A stretch of DNA of 64,000 nt from Qipengyuania sp. SS22 (GCF_025736935.1 NZ_CP107048.1:2431501-2495500); one strand, 5' to 3'. Positions 52,988 through 63,880 are shown, counted from the stretch's first letter. Numbers and translations are program-made. Notes: generated by a model from the letters alone, not told the origin.

Positions 52988-54172
52988 ATGCGCTATCTGC
53001 TGGTGATCGCGGCAACCATGATGTTGGCCGCCTGCGTGCGCATGGTGCCCGATACCGCGCCCAAAGTGGCGGTTCCGCTGCCGCCGGGCACCGTGTCCAG
53101 CGCCGCTTTTTCGTCGCTGGTGCGCGGGGTCGATGTCGATGCGCTGGGGATTACCCCCGACGATGCCGGTACCGCGCTGGTGTCTTTCCTCGAATCCTGC
53201 CCAGCCGTGCTCACGCGTGAGGACCAGAGCGGGCTGACCTTTGCCGAAGACTGGCGCCCGGCGTGCGAGGCCGCGACCAGCTGGCCGGTGTCCGATGCGC
53301 GGCGCTTCTTCACCAGCTATTTCGAAACCGCGCGTGTCGGTGATGGTGCGGCCTTCGCCACGGGCTATTTCGAACCCGAGATTCGCGGCAGCCGCACCCG
53401 CGCGCCCGGTTACGACGTGCCCGTCTATGCTCCGCCGCCCGAACTGGTCCGCGCATGGCCCGAAGACATGCCCGAAAGCGAGCGCACCGGTCGTCCGCCG
53501 CAGGGGCGCTATGATGCGAGCGGGAAGTTCGTGCTGTTCTACGACCGCACCCAGATCGAACTCGGCGCGCTGGCCAATCGCGGGCTGGAGATCGCCTGGG
53601 CCGCCGACCCGGTCGAATTCTTCTTTCTGCAGATACAGGGCTCGGGGCTGGTCCGCCTGCCCAATGGCGAGTTGATGCGCATCGGCTATGCGGGACAGAA
53701 CGGGCGCGAATATGTCGGCATCGGGCGCGTCATGCGCGAACGCGGGATGATCGGCGAGGACACGCCCTACGCCAGCTCGATGCAGGGCATCATGGAATAT
53801 ATCCGCGACAATCCCGCCGACGGACGCGACATCATGCGGCTCAACAAGAGCTGGATTTTCTTCCGCGAACTCAACACCGATGGCCCCTTGGGATCGCTCG
53901 GCGTGCCCGTCCGACGCGAAGCCTCGGTCGCGGTCGATCCGCTGTTCGTCCCCTATGGCGCGCCGGTCTTCCTCGACATGGATCACGCGGTCGCCGACGG
54001 TCTGTGGATCGCGCAGGATACGGGCGGCGCAATCAAGGGTGCCAACCGCTTCGATACCTTCTGGGGCAATGGCGCCGATGCGCGCGAGATCGCGGGCGGC
54101 ATGAGCTCGCGCGGGTCGGCGCTGCTGCTGCTGCCACGCGGCACGCTCGACCGCCTCGAAACACGGCGGTGA
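52988..54172 (+). CDS. mltA: Membrane-bound lytic murein transglycosylase A
   Basis: 394 residues. Signal ends with lipobox MLAAC. The MltA domain has FFTSYFETARVGDGAAFATG and GYFEPEIRGS, and the 3D domain has IAQDTGGAIKGANRFDTFWG with the catalytic Asp. It cleaves peptidoglycan glycan strands to 1,6-anhydromuropeptides. Its stop overlaps the next GTG start (GTGA). Confidence 0.95.
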   Translation: MRYLLVIAATMMLAACVRMVPDTAPKVAVPLPPGTVSSAAFSSLVRGVDVDALGITPDDAGTALVSFLESCPAVLTREDQSGLTFAEDWRPACEAATSWPVSDARRFFTSYFETARVGDGAAFATGYFEPEIRGSRTRAPGYDVPVYAPPPELVRAWPEDMPESERTGRPPQGRYDASGKFVLFYDRTQIELGALANRGLEIAWAADPVEFFFLQIQGSGLVRLPNGELMRIGYAGQNGREYVGIGRVMRERGMIGEDTPYASSMQGIMEYIRDNPADGRDIMRLNKSWIFFRELNTDGPLGSLGVPVRREASVAVDPLFVPYGAPVFLDMDHAVADGLWIAQDTGGAIKGANRFDTFWGNGADAREIAGGMSSRGSALLLLPRGTLDRLETRR

Positions 54173-54726
54173 GCTCCCCGCGCGGATTATCTTCCGAAGA
54201 GGCGGAGGCGTGGGAAAAGCTGGCTGCCACCGTGGCGCCGCTACATCCGCGCAAACCGGTGCAGCCGAAGGCGATTGCCGCACCCAAGGCGCCTGCACCG
54301 CCGAGACCGGCCAAGCGCGCGCCCGTGCCGCCGCCCCGGCCCGCACCGATCACGCCGCCAAAACCCGTCGCGGTGCAGGACCGCGGGCTTGATTCGCATT
54401 GGGACCGGCGGCTCAAGTCGGGGACGCTTCAGCCCGAGCTCACGCTCGACCTGCACGGCCACAACCTCGACGGCGCCTATGACCGCTTGATGAGCGGGGT
54501 GGCGCAGGCACGGGCGATCGGTGCGCGCACGATCCTGCTGGTGACAGGGAAAGCGCGTCCGGTCGAAGCGGCGGACCGCGCGTCGCGGCGCGGTGCAATC
54601 CGCGCCAAGGTGCTCGATTGGCTCGCCGCCTCGAGCCACCATTCCGCCATCGCCGCGGTCCGCCGCGCGCATCAGCGACACGGCGGAGACGGCGCGCTAT
54701 ATATCGTGCTCAAGCGCGAGCGTTAG
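54169..54726 (+). CDS. Smr/MutS2 C-terminal domain protein
   Basis: 185 residues from a GTG overlapping the mltA stop. A Pro/Ala-rich N-terminal half (residues 30-70) leads to an Smr domain: LTLDLHGHNLDGAYDRL, ARTILLVTGKARPVE and ending GALYIVLKRER. Smr domains are nucleases acting on DNA or stalled mRNA; stand-alone members are common and not well characterised. Confidence 0.9.
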   Translation: MSSPRGLSSEEAEAWEKLAATVAPLHPRKPVQPKAIAAPKAPAPPRPAKRAPVPPPRPAPITPPKPVAVQDRGLDSHWDRRLKSGTLQPELTLDLHGHNLDGAYDRLMSGVAQARAIGARTILLVTGKARPVEAADRASRRGAIRAKVLDWLAASSHHSAIAAVRRAHQRHGGDGALYIVLKRER

Positions 54727-54729
54727 GCG

Positions 54730-55392
54730 TTGCTCATCTTCGATTGTGACGGGGTCTTGGTCGACAGCGAAGTGCTGGTGACCGATGTGCATGTCGAAGA
54801 GTTACGTCAGCTCGGATTGGAACTGTCGCATGCCGAATTGACCGAGCGCTTCCTTGGGGTGACGGACCGCGCGATGTGTGCGGCGCTCGAGACCGAGCTC
54901 GGCTGCCCATTTCCCGAGGATTACGACCGGCGGGTCAAGGAAAAGGTCCGACTACGTAGTAAACAAGAGTTGCGCGCGGTGCCCGGTGCCGTCGCCGCGG
55001 TAAGACGGGTTCTAGGGGCCTCCTGCGTCGCATCGAGCAGTTCGCAGCCGATGCTCGGTTACAAGCTGGAGGCTACTGGCCTTGCGACGTTCTTCGGCGG
55101 CAACGTCTTCAGCGCCGACGCTGTCGCATCGGGCAAACCTGCGCCTGACATATTTCTCCACGCGGCTCAGGAGATGGGCGTTGCGCCCGCAGAATGCCTG
55201 GTGATCGAAGATAGCGAGAACGGCGTGAAAGCTGCAGTGGCAGCTGGAATGAATGTCGTCGGATTTCTGGGCGGAAGCCATCTTTCCCCGGCCTACGCCG
55301 AGCATCTGCACAGGGCGGGTGCGCATGCAGTTGCCGATGACTTCGAGATGCTGGTGCGGATGGTCCCGGACCGTTTCCGTCAGAAAGGATAA
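54730..55392 (+). CDS. HAD family phosphatase (phosphoglycolate/beta-phosphoglucomutase-like)
   Basis: 220 residues starting at a TTG 3 bases after the smr stop. HAD motif I is [12 protein letters not shown], motif II lies in SSSSQ, motif III is the Lys of [13 protein letters not shown], and motif IV is [14 protein letters not shown]. Substrate unknown. The middle of the gene (about 54940-55010) is AT-richer and uses codons such as CGTAGTAAACAAGAG that its neighbours avoid. Confidence 0.85.
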   Translation: MLIFDCDGVLVDSEVLVTDVHVEELRQLGLELSHAELTERFLGVTDRAMCAALETELGCPFPEDYDRRVKEKVRLRSKQELRAVPGAVAAVRRVLGASCVASSSSQPMLGYKLEATGLATFFGGNVFSADAVASGKPAPDIFLHAAQEMGVAPAECLVIEDSENGVKAAVAAGMNVVGFLGGSHLSPAYAEHLHRAGAHAVADDFEMLVRMVPDRFRQKG

Positions 55393-55433
55393 CGGCGTTT
55401 CAATCCCGGCAGGGTAATGTAGGCAACAAAAAG

Positions 55434-55456
55434 GCCCCCGACACGTGGTCGGGGGC
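55434..55456 (-). terminator. Terminator of katG
   Basis: GCCCCCGAC and GTCGGGGGC form a perfect 9-base stem around ACGTG; on the minus strand it is followed by CTTTTTG. It also faces the converging HAD gene. Confidence 0.85.
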
Positions 55457-55491
55457 TCTCGGTGGACGACCAGCCGGGCCGTCTATCCATA

Positions 55492-57708
55492 TCAGTTGTG
55501 GTACTTCTGATATTCCAGGTCGAAACGATCCGCATCCATGACCTTGGTCCAGGCGGCAACGAAATCGTCGACGAACTTCCGCTCGTGCCCGTTTTCGGCA
55601 TAGACTTCGGCGACGGCGCGCAATTGCGAGTTTGAGCCGAAGACGAGATCGGTGCGGGTGGCGTGCCATTTGACATCGCCCTTGAGACGGCATTTGCCGA
55701 CAAATTCCTCGTCGCCGCTTTCGTCGATCACTTCCCAGACCGTGCCCATGTGGAGCAGGTTGATAAAGAAGTCGTTCGACAGCACGCCGGGACGATCTGT
55801 CAGCACGCCGATGTCGTTGCCGTGCTGCGTATGTTTGGCCACTGCCCCCAGTGCGCGCATGCCGCCAACCAGTACGGTCATTTCGGGCATCGACAGCCCG
55901 AGCAGGTGCGCCCGGTCAACCAGCATGTCCTCGGTTTTCACCTCGGCTTTGGTCTTGAGGTAGTTGCGGAAGCCGTCGGCAAAGGGTTCGAGCGGCTCCC
56001 AGCTTTCGGCATCGAACTGGTCTTCACTGGCATCGCCGCGTCCGGTGGTAACCGGAACGGTGATGTCGAAGCCGCCGTCCTTGGCTGCCTTTTCGATCGC
56101 TGCCGCGCCGCCCAGCACGATGGCATCGGCCATCGAGATATTGCCGCGCAGCTCGTCGAGCTTGGCCAGCACCTTGCCCAGTTCCTCGGGGTCGTTGACC
56201 TTCCAGTTCTTCAGCGCATCGAAGCGGATGTGTGCGCCATTGGCGCCGCCGCGATGGTCCGAATTGCGATAGGTGGAAGCCGACGCCCAAGCCGCCTTGA
56301 CCAGTTCGCGAACGCTCAGCCCGCTGCCCATGACGGCCTTCTTGAAGTCGGCTACCGCGCTATCCGAAGGCGTGGTTCCGGCGGGGATCGGATCCTGCCA
56401 GATCAGTTCTTCGGCTGGGACGTCGGGACCCAGATACCGGACTTTGGGACCCATGTCGCGGTGGGTCAGCTTGAACCACGCGCGGGCAAAGGCATCGTCA
56501 AGCGCCGCCTGGTCGTCGCGGAGGCGTTCCGAAATCTTGCGATAGGCGGGGTCGCGCTTCAGCGCCATGTCGGCGGTGGTCATGATCGTCGGGACCTTCT
56601 TGTTCGGGTCCCGCGCGTCAGGCGCCATGTCTTCGGGTTCGGGGTCGATCGGGGTCCACTGGTTCGCACCTGCCGGGCTCTGGGTGAGCTCGTACTCATA
56701 TTTGAACAGCAGGCGGAAATAGTCATTGCCCCACTGCGTCGGGTTGGGGGTCCAGGCTCCTTCGATACCCGATGTGGTAATATGACCCTTGCCGATTTCC
56801 TCGGGGTCGGTCAGCCAGCCAAAGCCCATCGAGTGCAGGCCTTCGCCTTCGGGACCGCCGCCGAACGTGTCCGATGGCGCCGCGCCATGGCATTTGCCGA
56901 AGGCGTGGCCGCCGGCGGTCAGCGCGACGGTTTCCTCGTCGTTCATGGCCATGCGCGCGAAGGTTTCCTTCATGTCGCGGGCCATGCCTTCGGGGTCGTG
57001 CGGATTGCCGCCCGGACCTTCGGGATTGACGTAGATAAGACCCATCTGGATCGCTGCGAGCGGATTTTCGAGCGCCTTGCCCTCATCGGGAATGATGCGC
57101 GTTTCGACGCCTTGGTCGACCCACTGTTCTTCCGAACCCCAATAGACCAGTTCGGGCTCGAACACGTCCTTGCGGCCGCCGCCGAAGCCGAACACCGGGC
57201 CGCCCATCGATTCGATCGCGACATTGCCGGTGAGTACGAACAGGTCGGCCCAGCTGAGGTGCTTGCCGTATTTCTGCTTGATCGGCCACAACAGGCGCCG
57301 TGCCTTGTCGAGATTGCCATTGTCGGGCCAGCTGTTGAGCGGCGCGAAACGCTGCTGTCCGCTCGAGGCACCGCCGCGGCCGTCGCCGGTGCGATAGGTG
57401 CCCGCCGCGTGCCATGCCATGCGAATGAAGAACGGTCCGTAGTTGCCGTAATCAGCGGGCCACCATTCCTGGCTGTCGGTCATCAGCGCGGTCAGGTCGC
57501 GTTTCACGGCATCGTAATCCAGCGCGTTGAACGCTTCGCAATAGTCGAAGTCGTCGCCCATCGGATCGGGATTGCGGCCGCCCGTCTGGAGGATTTCGAT
57601 CTGCAGCTGGTCGGGCCACCAATCGCGATTGCTGCGACCAAGGAGGTCCCGCGAACCCCCGTTGCCACTGAAGGGGCAGCCACTCATCTCACCGGTTTTG
57701 GCGTCCAT
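55492..57708 (-). CDS. katG: Catalase-peroxidase
   Basis: 738 residues. The distal haem side is [19 protein letters not shown] (Arg96, Trp99, His100); the Trp-Tyr-Met crosslink partners are Tyr226 in [10 protein letters not shown] and a downstream Met; the proximal His268 is in [12 protein letters not shown]. The second, inactive domain is present. It breaks down H2O2 and organic peroxides. GGAGAGATGAACG precedes the ATG. Confidence 0.98.
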   Translation of the reverse strand: MDAKTGEMSGCPFSGNGGSRDLLGRSNRDWWPDQLQIEILQTGGRNPDPMGDDFDYCEAFNALDYDAVKRDLTALMTDSQEWWPADYGNYGPFFIRMAWHAAGTYRTGDGRGGASSGQQRFAPLNSWPDNGNLDKARRLLWPIKQKYGKHLSWADLFVLTGNVAIESMGGPVFGFGGGRKDVFEPELVYWGSEEQWVDQGVETRIIPDEGKALENPLAAIQMGLIYVNPEGPGGNPHDPEGMARDMKETFARMAMNDEETVALTAGGHAFGKCHGAAPSDTFGGGPEGEGLHSMGFGWLTDPEEIGKGHITTSGIEGAWTPNPTQWGNDYFRLLFKYEYELTQSPAGANQWTPIDPEPEDMAPDARDPNKKVPTIMTTADMALKRDPAYRKISERLRDDQAALDDAFARAWFKLTHRDMGPKVRYLGPDVPAEELIWQDPIPAGTTPSDSAVADFKKAVMGSGLSVRELVKAAWASASTYRNSDHRGGANGAHIRFDALKNWKVNDPEELGKVLAKLDELRGNISMADAIVLGGAAAIEKAAKDGGFDITVPVTTGRGDASEDQFDAESWEPLEPFADGFRNYLKTKAEVKTEDMLVDRAHLLGLSMPEMTVLVGGMRALGAVAKHTQHGNDIGVLTDRPGVLSNDFFINLLHMGTVWEVIDESGDEEFVGKCRLKGDVKWHATRTDLVFGSNSQLRAVAEVYAENGHERKFVDDFVAAWTKVMDADRFDLEYQKYHN

Positions 57709-57843
57709 CGTTCATCTCTCCATCTAGGCTCAGGAAATCTTATAGATGAAGGGATGCGCCATTCTCAGTAATTCGTCCAATCGATTAAATGCGTCGGATT
57801 GATTGACATAAGCGATGGAGCGGCAAGGCGTGGCATAGATGTG

Positions 57844-57879
57844 AAAAGCGCCGCCATCCGCTTGGAATGGCGACGCTTT
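57844..57879 (-). terminator. Terminator of ahpF
   Basis: AAAGCG-C-CGCCAT and ATGGCG-A-CGCTTT pair around a 9-base loop with one mismatch; on the minus strand it ends in CGCTTTTC. It lies just after the ahpF stop. Confidence 0.75.
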
Positions 57880-57900
57880 CGTGTCTGCGACGTGATGCGA

Positions 57901-59490
57901 TCAGGCGGCCTGCGCGACGTCCTCGACCGGTTCGGTGCGGATCAGGTAATCGAAGGCGGACAGGCCCGCTTTCGAGCCTTCGCCCATCGCCACCACGATC
58001 TGCTTGTAGGGCACGTCAGTCACATCGCCCGCGCCGAAGATGCCGGGCAGATTGCTGCGACCTTCCGCGTCGGTGGCGATCTCGCCATGCTTGGTCAATT
58101 CGAGCCCGCTGTCCTGCAGCCATTCGGTATTGGGCACGAGGCCGATCTGGATGAACACGCCTTCCAGCTCGATGCGGCGTTCATCGCCGCTTGCGCGGTC
58201 CTTGACGATCATGCCGTCGACCTTGCCGTCACGGCCGGTGATCTCGGTCGTCTGGCCGCTGGTGACGATCTCGACATTGTCCATGCTGCGCAGCTTGGCC
58301 TGGAGCACTTCGTCGGCACGTAGCTTGTCGTCATATTCGACCAGCGTCACATGGCCGACGATCTTGGCCAGGTCGATCGCCGCCTCGACGCCCGAATTGC
58401 CGCCGCCGATCACCGCGATGCGCTTGCCCTTGAACAGCGGACCGTCGCAATGCGGGCAGTAGGCGACGCCCTTGTTGCGGTATTCGGCTTCGCCGGGCAC
58501 GCCGAGATTGCGCCAGCGCGCCCCGGTCGCGAGGATCAGGCTGCGCGCCTTCAGCCGCGCGCCATTGCCCAGTTCGACCGTGTGCAGGCCGCCTTCCTGC
58601 TTGGCCGGCACCAGCTTGACCGCGCGGGCGAGGTTCATCAGGTCGATGTCGTATTCACCGACATGGCGCTCCAGCTCGCCAGCCAGCTTGGGCCCTTCGG
58701 TATAGGGCGTGCCGGGGAGGTTTTCGATGCCGAGCGTGTCGTGCAGCTGCCCGCCAAAGCGTTCGGCGGCTATGCCGGTGCGGAAGCCCTTGCGCGCGGT
58801 GTAGATCGCACTCGCGGCGCCAGCGGGGCCGCCGCCGATCACCAGCACTTCGAACGGGTCCTTGGCGGCCAGTTTCTCGGCGGCCTTGGCTTCGCTGCCC
58901 TTGTCGATCTTGGCGAGGATCTCGGCCAGTTCGAGCTTGCCATTATAGAACGGCTCGCCGTTGAGGAAGGTCGCGGGCACCGCCATGATATCGCGGCCCT
59001 CGACCTCGTCCTGGAAGGTGCCGCCTTCGATCAGCGTGGCGGTGATGCGCGAATTTTCCAGCGCCATCAGCGTCAGTGCCTGCACCACGTCGGGGCAATT
59101 GTGGCACGAGAGCGAGAAATACATCTCGAAATTGAAATCGCCTTCAAGCCCGCGGACCTGTTCGAGCAGGTCGGCATCGACCTTGGGCGGATGCCCGCCG
59201 GCCCACAGCAGGGCGAGCACGAGTGAGGTAAACTCATGTCCCATCGGAAGCCCGGCGAACCGGACCCACTTCTCCGCATCGCTGCTGCGGCGGATGATGA
59301 AGCTGGGCTGGCGCTCGTCAGTGCCATCGAAGCTCGCGCTGACGAGATCGTGCAGCGCCGAAATCTCCTCGAGCAGTTCGCGCGTCTGCGCGCTCTTGGC
59401 ATCGTCGCCCAGCGAGGCGACGAGTTCGACCGGCTCGCGCAGATTCGCGAGATAGGTCTTCAATTGCTGGGTCATCGTTGCGTCGAGCAT
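57901..59490 (-). CDS. ahpF: Alkyl hydroperoxide reductase subunit F
   Basis: 529 residues. The N-terminal double thioredoxin fold has [11 protein letters not shown] (Cys129/Cys132); the thioredoxin-reductase-like half has FAD site [20 protein letters not shown] and YCPHCDG (Cys345/Cys348), both matching E. coli AhpF positions. It uses NADH to re-reduce AhpC. ATG 59490 has GGAG upstream; an ATG five codons later is possible. It is downstream of ahpC across a highly structured spacer. Confidence 0.97.
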   Translation of the reverse strand: MLDATMTQQLKTYLANLREPVELVASLGDDAKSAQTRELLEEISALHDLVSASFDGTDERQPSFIIRRSSDAEKWVRFAGLPMGHEFTSLVLALLWAGGHPPKVDADLLEQVRGLEGDFNFEMYFSLSCHNCPDVVQALTLMALENSRITATLIEGGTFQDEVEGRDIMAVPATFLNGEPFYNGKLELAEILAKIDKGSEAKAAEKLAAKDPFEVLVIGGGPAGAASAIYTARKGFRTGIAAERFGGQLHDTLGIENLPGTPYTEGPKLAGELERHVGEYDIDLMNLARAVKLVPAKQEGGLHTVELGNGARLKARSLILATGARWRNLGVPGEAEYRNKGVAYCPHCDGPLFKGKRIAVIGGGNSGVEAAIDLAKIVGHVTLVEYDDKLRADEVLQAKLRSMDNVEIVTSGQTTEITGRDGKVDGMIVKDRASGDERRIELEGVFIQIGLVPNTEWLQDSGLELTKHGEIATDAEGRSNLPGIFGAGDVTDVPYKQIVVAMGEGSKAGLSAFDYLIRTEPVEDVAQAA

Positions 59491-59542
59491 GGGCGGACTC
59501 CGGGCGGGAGGTGAAACGGATATTCGAAATTCGGGGAGGGAA

Positions 59543-59581
59543 AAGGCCCGGGGCGGGGGGGAGGGGGGTGCCCCGGGCCTT
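59543..59581 (-). terminator. Strong hairpin in the ahpC-ahpF spacer
   Basis: AAGGCCCGGGGC and GCCCCGGGCCTT form a perfect 12-base stem; the 15-base loop is almost all G on the plus strand. On the minus strand the stem is followed by TTTTCCC. It probably reduces transcription from ahpC into ahpF. Confidence 0.8.
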
Positions 59582-59588
59582 CCAGTGA

Positions 59589-59606
59589 CCCGGGACGGAT
59601 CCCGGG
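59589..59606. other. Second hairpin in the ahpC-ahpF spacer
   Basis: CCCGGGA and TCCCGGG pair around CGGA, just upstream (minus-strand sense) of the strong hairpin. Confidence 0.6.
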
Positions 59607-59656
59607 CTCTTGTGCGAGCGCCGCTAGGACGCCCGATCTTTCGCTTGGCTTAACGC

Positions 59657-60223
59657 TTAGATCTTGCCGACGAGGTCGAGCGAGGGGGCCAGCGTGTCGC
59701 TGCCTTCTTCCCACGCCGCCGGGCAGACCTGGCCGGGGTTGGCGCGAACGTACTGTGCCGCCTTGATCTTGCGTGCGAGTTCGTTGGCATTGCGGCCGAC
59801 GCCTTCGCAGGTCTGTTCCATGATCTGGATCACGCCATCAGGGTCGACGACGAAGGTCGCCCGGTCGGCAAGGCCGACGCCTTCACGCAGCACGTCGAAA
59901 TTGGTCGCCAGCGTGTGGTTCTGGTCGCCCAGGAACGGGAACTGCAGCTTGCCGATCTTTTCCGACGTGTCGTGCCAGGCCTTGTGGCTGAAATGGGTGT
60001 CGGTCGACACGCCATAGACTTCGACATCCATCTTCTGGAGCATGGCATACTGCTCGCCGAGGTCTTCGAGCTCGGTCGGGCACACGAAAGTGAAATCGGC
60101 CGGGTAGAAGAAGAAAATGGCCCACTTGCCCTTCACGTCCTCGTCGGTGACTTCGAAAAAGTCCTTGCCGGCCTGGAAGGCGGTGGCGGTGAACGGTTTG
60201 ATCTGGCTTCCGATGATACCCAT
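59657..60223 (-). CDS. ahpC: Alkyl hydroperoxide reductase subunit C (peroxiredoxin)
   Basis: 188 residues of a typical 2-Cys peroxiredoxin: [17 protein letters not shown] (peroxidatic Cys48) and PGQVCPAAW (resolving Cys167). It reduces H2O2 and alkyl peroxides and is recycled by AhpF. I could not identify a convincing OxyR site in the 151-base upstream region. Confidence 0.98.
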   Translation of the reverse strand: MGIIGSQIKPFTATAFQAGKDFFEVTDEDVKGKWAIFFFYPADFTFVCPTELEDLGEQYAMLQKMDVEVYGVSTDTHFSHKAWHDTSEKIGKLQFPFLGDQNHTLATNFDVLREGVGLADRATFVVDPDGVIQIMEQTCEGVGRNANELARKIKAAQYVRANPGQVCPAAWEEGSDTLAPSLDLVGKI

Positions 60224-60374
60224 GGGTGTACTCCGTTGTTCGGGTTGAAACTCGAGAGTGTCAGATAGGCATTGTTGCGATGCACAAAAGCGATTTGTTG
60301 CGATTGCGTGCATCGGAATTTTCTATCACAGACTTGGAACGATATTTTCTTGCCGCGAAAGCTTCACGCGTGGC

Positions 60375-61472
60375 TCAGCGGTCGTCCTCACGCCCGCCGC
60401 GCAAGGTCAGCTGCATCCCGCCATCCACCGCGCGCCAGGCGGATTGCGCGCCCATCGAAGCCGCCAAGGAGGCGATCACGCGCGTGCCCAGGCCTGCGCC
60501 AGCGGCGGCACGGTCGGCCGCCTGATCATCGGCGCCGCCATTGTCGCTGCACACCAGCGACCAGCCCTCGGCATTGACTGCGATCCGTACCGAAATCGTT
60601 CCCTGGCCATCGGGAAACCCGTGCTTGAGCGCGTTGGAGACGAATTCGTTCACCGTCAGCAGCAGCGCATTGGCCAGTTCGGCGCTTGCCCGGTCGCCCT
60701 TGACCGTGATGGCAAGCTGGATCCCTTGGGGCAGCAATTGCCGGAAATCGGTTTCGACCCGCGCGAACAGCGACGAGATATCGACGCTACGGCCGTCGTC
60801 GAACCCGTGCAGCTCGGCATGCAGCGAGGCCAGCGCGCGGACGCGTCCACCCGCTTCCTCGAGCACCGCGCGCACTGCGGGATCGTCCGACCGCCGCGCC
60901 TGCATCGCCAGGATCGCCCCCAGCGAAGCAAGCGAATTCTTCACCCGGTGGTCGATCTCGCGGCGCAGTGCGGTCTCGCGATCGAGCGACAGCCGCAGGT
61001 CGAGTTCGCGCATCACCTGCCGCGCAAGTACCTTCAGCACCCGGCGCTGCGTGTCGTTCAGCGTGCCGGGACTGTGATCGAGGACGCATAACGTACCCAG
61101 CGGCAACCCGTTCGCGCCCTTGAGCACCGCGCCCGCATAGAACCGGAACCCCGGTTCCTCGGTACACAGCGGATTGTCCGCCATGCGCGGATCGGCCAGC
61201 GTATCGGGTATCTCGACGAAATCGTCCTGCAGGATCACATGGCCGCACAGGCTGGTGTCGAGCGGGGTCGAGCGTACGCCGAGGCCGACTTCGGCCTTGA
61301 ACCACTGACGCTCGTCATCGATGAAATTCACCACCGAGACCGCTTTCCCGCATAGTTCGGAGGCCAGTTCGACGATCTCGTCGAAATCGCGCTCGCGCTC
61401 GGTGTCGAGGATGCCGTAGCGACGCAGTTCGCGCAGCCGCTCCTCTTCCAGGGGATGCTTGCCGGGTATCAC
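60375..61472 (-). CDS. GAF-domain sensor histidine kinase, HisKA_2 type
   Basis: 365 residues from a GTG start with AGGA 8 bases upstream. Residues about 20-160 are a GAF domain (CGKAVSVVNFIDDERQWFKA, DTSLCGHVIL, LPLGTLCVLD). The phosphoacceptor segment is LRREIDHRVKNSLASLGAIL (His in HRVKN). The ATPase core has NEFVSNALKHGF and GLGTRVIASLA. No membrane segment or response regulator is nearby. Alphaproteobacterial HisKA_2 kinases often act in light or general stress sensing; that role is inference. It lies between aroC and ahpC on the same strand. Confidence 0.88.
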   Translation of the reverse strand: MIPGKHPLEEERLRELRRYGILDTERERDFDEIVELASELCGKAVSVVNFIDDERQWFKAEVGLGVRSTPLDTSLCGHVILQDDFVEIPDTLADPRMADNPLCTEEPGFRFYAGAVLKGANGLPLGTLCVLDHSPGTLNDTQRRVLKVLARQVMRELDLRLSLDRETALRREIDHRVKNSLASLGAILAMQARRSDDPAVRAVLEEAGGRVRALASLHAELHGFDDGRSVDISSLFARVETDFRQLLPQGIQLAITVKGDRASAELANALLLTVNEFVSNALKHGFPDGQGTISVRIAVNAEGWSLVCSDNGGADDQAADRAAAGAGLGTRVIASLAASMGAQSAWRAVDGGMQLTLRGGREDDR

Positions 61473-61539
61473 AAGATGTTCCTACCTGCTTGTCCGAACA
61501 GGGCAATAGGGTTGCAATATGGAGCAGCCCACGCGCGTT

Positions 61540-62607
61540 TCAGCCACACTGCGCGCGGTGAAGCAGTTTATGGTCGGCCAGCACCAGCGCCATCATCGCC
61601 TCGACCACCGGGGTGCCGCGAATGCCGACGCAGGGATCGTGGCGTCCCTTGGTGCGCACTTCGGTCGCCTCGCCGCTGCGCGTGATACTGTTTACGGGCG
61701 TGAGGATCGAACTGGTCGGCTTGAACGCGACGCGGCAGGTGACCGGCTGGCCGGTCGAAATGCCCCCGGCGATCCCCCCGGCGTGGTTGGCGGTAAACCG
61801 CGGGCCGTCATTGCCGGGCTGCATCGGGTCGGCATTCTGTTCGCCGGTCAGCCGCGCAGCGCCGAAGCCGTCGCCGATCTCGACACCCTTGACCGCATTG
61901 ATGCTCATCATCCCGGCCGCCAGGTCGCTGTCGAGCTTGGCATAGATCGGCGCGCCCCATCCGGCGGGCACGCCGGTAGCGACGCATTCGACCACCGCGC
62001 CCAATGACGAACCGGCCTTGCGGGCCTCGTCGACCAGCGCCTCCCAGCGTTTCGCGGCGGCTGCATCGGGGCACCAGAAGGGGTTGCGGCCGATTTCCTC
62101 GGCATCGAAATTCGCGGGGTCCACAGCATCGCCGCCGATTTCGGCGACATAGGCGAGGATCGATACTTCGGGGATCGCCTTCCGCGCCACCGCGCCTGCC
62201 GCCACGCGCATCGCGGTTTCGCGTGCGCTGCTGCGGCCGCCGCCGCGATAGTCGCGCAGCCCGTATTTCGCGTCATAGGCATAATCGGCATGGCCGGGGC
62301 GATAGCTATTGGCGATCTCGGAATAATCCTTCGATCGCTGGTCGGTGTTTTCGATCAGCAGGCTGATCGGGGTGCCGGTGGTGACGCCTTCGAACACGCC
62401 CGAGAGGATCCGCACCGCGTCGGGTTCCTTGCGCTGCGTGGTGAACTTGTTCTGCCCCGGCTTTCGCGCATCGAGGAAGGGCTGGATGTCGTCTTCGGCC
62501 AGCGCAATCCCCGGCGGGCACCCGTCGACCACCGCGCCGATTGCGGGTCCGTGGCTCTCGCCCCAGGTGGTGAAGCGCAGCGTTCGTCCGAAGGTGTTCC
62601 AGCTCAT
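61540..62607 (-). CDS. aroC: Chorismate synthase
   Basis: 355 residues. It starts [20 protein letters not shown] and has signature regions [48 protein letters not shown] and GGISTGQPV. It makes chorismate from EPSP using reduced FMN. It is divergent from ruvA. Confidence 0.97.
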   Translation of the reverse strand: MSWNTFGRTLRFTTWGESHGPAIGAVVDGCPPGIALAEDDIQPFLDARKPGQNKFTTQRKEPDAVRILSGVFEGVTTGTPISLLIENTDQRSKDYSEIANSYRPGHADYAYDAKYGLRDYRGGGRSSARETAMRVAAGAVARKAIPEVSILAYVAEIGGDAVDPANFDAEEIGRNPFWCPDAAAAKRWEALVDEARKAGSSLGAVVECVATGVPAGWGAPIYAKLDSDLAAGMMSINAVKGVEIGDGFGAARLTGEQNADPMQPGNDGPRFTANHAGGIAGGISTGQPVTCRVAFKPTSSILTPVNSITRSGEATEVRTKGRHDPCVGIRGTPVVEAMMALVLADHKLLHRAQCG

Positions 62608-62686
62608 GGCACATCTCATGCCCGCAACTGTGGGCGCCTGTCCATTCTCGCTGGACCAAATCCTTCTTGAAGCCCAAGAACAAACC

Positions 62687-63292
62687 ATGATTGCGAAGCT
62701 GAAGGGCCTGCTCGACGAAACCGGCACCGACTGGGCGGTGATCGACGTCGCGGGCGTCGGTTATCTGGTGCATTGCTCGTCCAAGACGCTCGCCGCGCTG
62801 GGCGAGGTGGGCGAAGCCTGCACCGTCTTTACCGATCTGCAGGTGAGCGAGAACGACATGCGCCTGCTCGGCTTTGCCGAGGCGGCGGAGCGCGACTGGT
62901 TCCGTCTGCTCACGCAGGTGCAGGGCGTGGGCAGCAAGGTCGCGCTGGCGATTCTCTCGGCTCTGTCGATCGGCGAAGTGCAGCAGGCCTGCGCGCAGGG
63001 CGATGCCGCCACGGTCGCGCGCGCCAATGGCGTCGGGCCGAAGCTGGCGGGGCGGATCGTCAATGAACTGAAAGACAAGGCGGGCGCTTTGCCGGGTGGC
63101 GGTACGGCGGGCACCGGCCCGGGAGTAACTCCGGCAGGCGGCACCAGCGGCGATGCAGTGAGCGCGCTCGAGAACCTAGGCTTCAAGCCCGCGGTCGCCG
63201 CGCGCGCGGTCGCCGCGGCGCAGGGCGAATTGGGCGAGGGTGCGGGCGAGGGCGAGTTGATCCGCGTGGCATTGAAGAAGGCAGCAGGATGA
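62687..63292 (+). CDS. ruvA: Holliday junction branch migration protein RuvA
   Basis: 201 residues. Domain I begins [20 protein letters not shown]; the helix-hairpin-helix region has [20 protein letters not shown] and [20 protein letters not shown]; a flexible Gly/Ala linker precedes the C-terminal domain ([15 protein letters not shown]). It targets RuvB to junctions. No ruvB or ruvC is next to it in the window. It overlaps the next gene by four bases. Confidence 0.96.
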   Translation: MIAKLKGLLDETGTDWAVIDVAGVGYLVHCSSKTLAALGEVGEACTVFTDLQVSENDMRLLGFAEAAERDWFRLLTQVQGVGSKVALAILSALSIGEVQQACAQGDAATVARANGVGPKLAGRIVNELKDKAGALPGGGTAGTGPGVTPAGGTSGDAVSALENLGFKPAVAARAVAAAQGELGEGAGEGELIRVALKKAAG

Positions 63293-63822
63293 TGATGACA
63301 GCAATACGGTTCACGATTCTGGCAACCGCAGGTGCGCTGCTGGCAAGTACGGCGGGCGCACAGGATATGAGCGCGTTTCGCAGCGGTCCGATCTTCGAGG
63401 AGTTCGGTGCCCATGCGCCGGTTGAAGGCGTCGAAACCTTCGCCCCCGACACCGCATTCGCGATTGCCTTCGACGTCGCCGAACAGGCCGATGCGGGCAC
63501 GCGCAACCGCGGGTTCGAAAGCGCCGCGCGGTTCATCAACATGCATGCCTCGCACGCGGTCGATCCGGCGAACATGCGCATCGCGGTGGTCGTTCACGGC
63601 AAGGCAGTCCACGATCTGCTCGACGATGAGGCAGGCAACGGCTCGCACTACATGGTGACGCAGCTGCTCGACTACGGCGTGCGCTTCATCGCCTGCGGCC
63701 AGAGCGCGGCGGCGCATGGCGTGGCCAAGACGGACTTCATCCCCGGCGTCGAACTCGCGCTCTCCGCTATGACCGCGCATGCGCAATTGCAGCAGGCGGG
63801 CTACACGGTGAACCCGTTTTGA
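63289..63822 (+). CDS. DsrE-family exported protein
   Basis: 177 residues from the ATG overlapping the ruvA stop; two more ATGs follow at once. A signal peptide ends at AGA (about residue 24). The domain resembles periplasmic DsrE/DsrF-like proteins: [31 protein letters not shown] and [19 protein letters not shown], with one Cys in the position usual for the family. Function unknown. Confidence 0.82.
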   Translation: MMMTAIRFTILATAGALLASTAGAQDMSAFRSGPIFEEFGAHAPVEGVETFAPDTAFAIAFDVAEQADAGTRNRGFESAARFINMHASHAVDPANMRIAVVVHGKAVHDLLDDEAGNGSHYMVTQLLDYGVRFIACGQSAAAHGVAKTDFIPGVELALSAMTAHAQLQQAGYTVNPF

Positions 63823-63842
63823 GGCGGGTTTCCCCCCAGCCC

Positions 63843-63880
63843 CGTCATCCTGGACTCGTTTCAGGATCCATCATGCGACC
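63843..63880. repeat. REP-like element
   Basis: Contains CGTCATCCTGGACTCGTTTC with ATCCTG/CAGGAT pairing. The type is common in sphingomonads. The stop codon of the next gene lies inside it. Confidence 0.6.

Noticed and set aside
55663..57771. A 702-codon frame opposite katG
   Set aside because: Antisense shadow of a fully conserved catalase-peroxidase.
60224..60374. OxyR binding site upstream of ahpC
   Set aside because: GATAG and CTATC half-words occur but not with the spacing of the ATAG-type consensus, and no oxyR gene is in the window.
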